Part shown: positions 60,130-64,000 of the stretch, piece by piece
Position numbering within the stretch: position 1 is the stretch's first letter
Layout of the letters: each line of letters begins with the position of its first letter
Origin: Megaleporinus macrocephalus
Lineage: Eukaryota > Chordata > Actinopteri > Characiformes > Anostomidae
Direction of reading: 5' to 3'
Assembly: GCA_021613375.1 (NCBI GenBank)
Contig: CM038704.1
Location: 6,152,538-6,216,537, forward strand
DNA: 64,000 bases
Notes under the pieces: model-generated
What the model saw: the letters and a program-made list of their open reading frames with translations, nothing else
The model's database searches: none
Told to the model about the DNA's origin: nothing
Translations under genes and position numbers: made by a program

Positions 60130-60215
60130 TGGTGTACCCTGCCATGGCCTGATGAAGCTAGGATTGGCTTTAGCCCCCCGTGACCCCGACTAACGGGATA
60201 AAGCAGAAGATGCCT
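60130..60215 (+). mobile_element. 3' tail of fish retroposon
   Basis: gtaccctgccatggcctgat ... ccccgtgaccccgactaacg then ggataaagcagaagatg, as in 18230-18310. Confidence 0.75.
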
Positions 60216-61250
60216 CAGATGCGATGGTCAACAAGGACCTTCCTGAGTTTGGTTTCATTTGATTCTGGCTGAAAGAGTAATACACTTATCTCTTAGTTAC
60301 TGCTCGGCCAAGACTCAGGACACAGGAGTGTAGGAGGGTCACTCTGATGCCGGATATGATTCAGTGTGAAGGATACATTGATTTGGAACTTAAGGAGTAT
60401 TTGGCGTAGGCCCCATCCAGATCTTGGAGCGTCAAGACCTCTACTTATCCCGTCAGAGGCGGGGTCAAGCTGATGATTGCGGGGAAGATGATGGCACATG
60501 AAAGCAGTCAGAAAGATAAGAAAGTAAAGTCATTTAAAGATAAGTGTAGGCCAGCAGTCTACACTTATCTTATTGGTTAGGAGTAATGAATGAGTAAATG
60601 AATGACGTAGCTTTGGAGTCTTTCTGGAAGAACTCCTGTATTTGGCTCATTAATCAGTGAGGTGGCTATCAGTGAGGCTAGCACAGCCTACCTCGGTAGA
60701 GGATTATTAATTCAGGATATAACACAGCATAACACTATAACCAGTAACATCTGAACTTTAGTTTTAGCTTCTTGTTCAGCAGAACTCTTTACTCTCTAAA
60801 AGGAAATGGCCTTGGACCAGAATCCCACTTATATAAGGCACAGTTCCTATGATTGGTTGGTTGTACATGAAACCATTTAATCTTGTGTCCAGCTCTTATT
60901 TGATTTTGGTGCTATTATTATTTGAAACTGTTATTTATATATCTTCATTATATCTCATTATACATATGACCTAATTGGTTATTCTTCGTAGTTTACCTTT
61001 TTGTTTTTTATTACTGGTTTACCTTTAAAGTTGACCTTTTATTTACCTTTAAATTTCAGTGTTTATTAGCTTGTCCTACTTCTCTTTCTGTCTTTGTTTG
61101 CCCTCCTGTTATTTCCATATGCTTCTGTTTGGTTTGGTTCTTGGCATCTACTTGTCTCCACCTTTTGTTATACACCCCTCAGCTATTCACAGCCTCACCC
61201 TTTTGTTAACACCAAGTGTTTCTTGGTAATTCCTGTATGTATATATATTA
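60216..61250. other. Intron sequence, no exon recognised
   Basis: Unique, no feature supported; searched by eye for the missing upstream coiled-coil exons without success. Confidence 0.4.
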
Positions 61251-61252
61251 TG

Positions 61253-61640
<388 letters not shown>

Positions 61641-61788
61641 TTTCACTGTGGACAGTTTTCCTTTTGTTTGCAATAAAATTTACCGGCTTAGCACATCCAC
61701 CCATCCTGCCTTGTCTCTGCAGTTGACAGACGTAATGAGGCATCAATGTGTCGCTAATTGAGCCACGAGCCACTACCAAAAATCAAGC

Positions 61789-61793
<5 letters not shown>

Positions 61794-61840
<47 letters not shown>
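61794..61840. repeat. (TA)n microsatellite
   Basis: TA run where the left terminus of the following Tc1-like element would be expected. Confidence 0.95.
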
Positions 61841-61843
<3 letters not shown>

Positions 61844-61844
61844 G

Positions 61845-63040
<1,196 letters not shown>

Positions 63041-63430
63041 TCCACTCACTGTCCACTATGCTGGTCCACCTTGTAGATGTAAAGTCAGAGACAGTAGCTC
63101 ATCTGCTGCTGCTCAGTTTGTGTTCCTCTAGTCCTTCATCAGTGGACACAAGACGCTGCCCACAGGATGCTCAAAGCTTTGGTTGGTGGAGTATTCTCTG
63201 TGTCTGATCCACTCACACCAGCACAACACACACTAAAAACACCAGCACCAAGTCAGTGCCACTGAAAATGAATCACCACCCAAATAATACCTGCTCCATG
63301 GTGGTCCTGTGGGGGTCCTGACCACTGAACAACAGATAAATATACAGAGAAACAGATGAACTACAGTCTGTAATTGGTTAGTGTATGGTCAGTGGAGCTG
63401 ATACACTGGACAATGAGTGTGTATGCTCTG
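63041..63430 (-). mobile_element. Repeat family Z internal copy
   Basis: gagacagtagctcatctgct, cactcacaccagcacaacac, gtggtcctgtgggggtcctg and gatacactggacaatgagtg match the family seen at 51270, 52165, 52745 and 59449. Confidence 0.75.
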
Positions 63431-64000
63431 TATGCAACATCAGAACTGTTCCTTGCATGAGAGGAAACAGGAAACTCGGGCTGAACTCGTGTGGTTGTGG
63501 GGGCCACAACATCATATTCGACCCTAATATAATCATCAGAATGTTTTCTTGTATAGAGAGTACAATCTTGCGGTCAGTTTCTGGAAGGGGTGACCACAGC
63601 ATATAGTCATCATCTATAATCAAAATCAACAAGACAATGAGGTATTGTATTATATGTTGCAGCCACAGCATATAAAAAGGCCTGGCACTCTCTCTACTCT
63701 ACTGTAGTCTTTGGAGTCAATCCACCTTAACTGCTGTGTAAAGCTTGCTTATTATTACCAGGCTGTTGGGTTCCAATCATTTGTGACCATTTCACTAGAC
63801 TGGCTGAGATTTGAGATTAAAACTTGGGGAGATAAAAAGGTTTCTGAGGCTAATTTTGTCCTAAACTTACAAACATGAGCTATTTTTGTGGCAGAGGAGG
63901 AGGACATACGGTAACACAGTGTTAATGTGTTTATACTGACACATTACAGTACCGCATGCGTTGTTTTCTTTTTTCTCTTCTCACCACAGCAGCAACATCT
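63431..64000. other. No recognisable feature
   Basis: Unique sequence to the window end; presumably still intron or 5' flank of angpt4. Confidence 0.35.

Overview
This is a eukaryotic, vertebrate window, almost certainly from a teleost fish. Evidence: a spliced angiopoietin gene with GT-AG introns, Tc1/mariner, hAT and piggyBac relics, fish-type tRNA-derived retroposons, an L2-like LINE tail, long (TA)n, (GATA)n and (CT)n microsatellites, and no operon-like coding density. I cannot name the species.

The only host gene I can support lies on the minus strand: the last six coding exons of an angiopoietin, best matched to angpt4. In transcription order they are 58997-58765, 54495-54377, 44663-44562, 42926-42760, 41546-41416 and 37986-37826 (stop codon at 37828-37826). 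They join without a phase error into 303 residues: the end of the coiled coil, the linker and the complete fibrinogen-like Tie2-binding domain. The 5' exons (signal peptide, N-terminal clustering region, start of the coiled coil) are not in the window and should lie beyond base 64000. The 3' UTR starts below 37826; its end was not identified.

Layout. 1-6.1 kb: GATA repeats, a retroposon carrying a 30-bp minisatellite, and a 2.5-kb array of 25-bp units. 6.1-20 kb: mostly unique intergenic DNA with a piggyBac-type MITE (8912-9554), a degenerate purine-rich tandem array (10.5-12.8 kb), Tc1 relics (14.3-17.1 kb) and SINEs. 20-30 kb: three minisatellites with units of 41, 25 and 19 bp. 30-37 kb: a repeated segment around unique DNA, a foldback transposon carrying two nested hAT-like insertions with intact 8-bp target duplications, and (TA)n-rich duplicated DNA. 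37.8-59 kb: the angpt4 exons, with introns filled by a second 25-bp array, Tc1-like and hAT-like elements, a tandem array of Tc1-like termini, a LINE 3' end and duplicated intron segments. 59-64 kb: upstream intron with more transposons and (TA)n.

Nearly all the long open frames are translations of tandem repeats or low-complexity DNA and are not genes. I found no new enzymatic or defence system. What merits a second look is the repeat biology: a minisatellite that can be traced to a short internal repeat of a retroposon, hAT insertions datable by target duplications (one with its empty site present), 51-bp elements made only of two inverted termini, a 41-bp array associated with a nearly identical 148-bp duplication, and arrays with clear higher-order structure.
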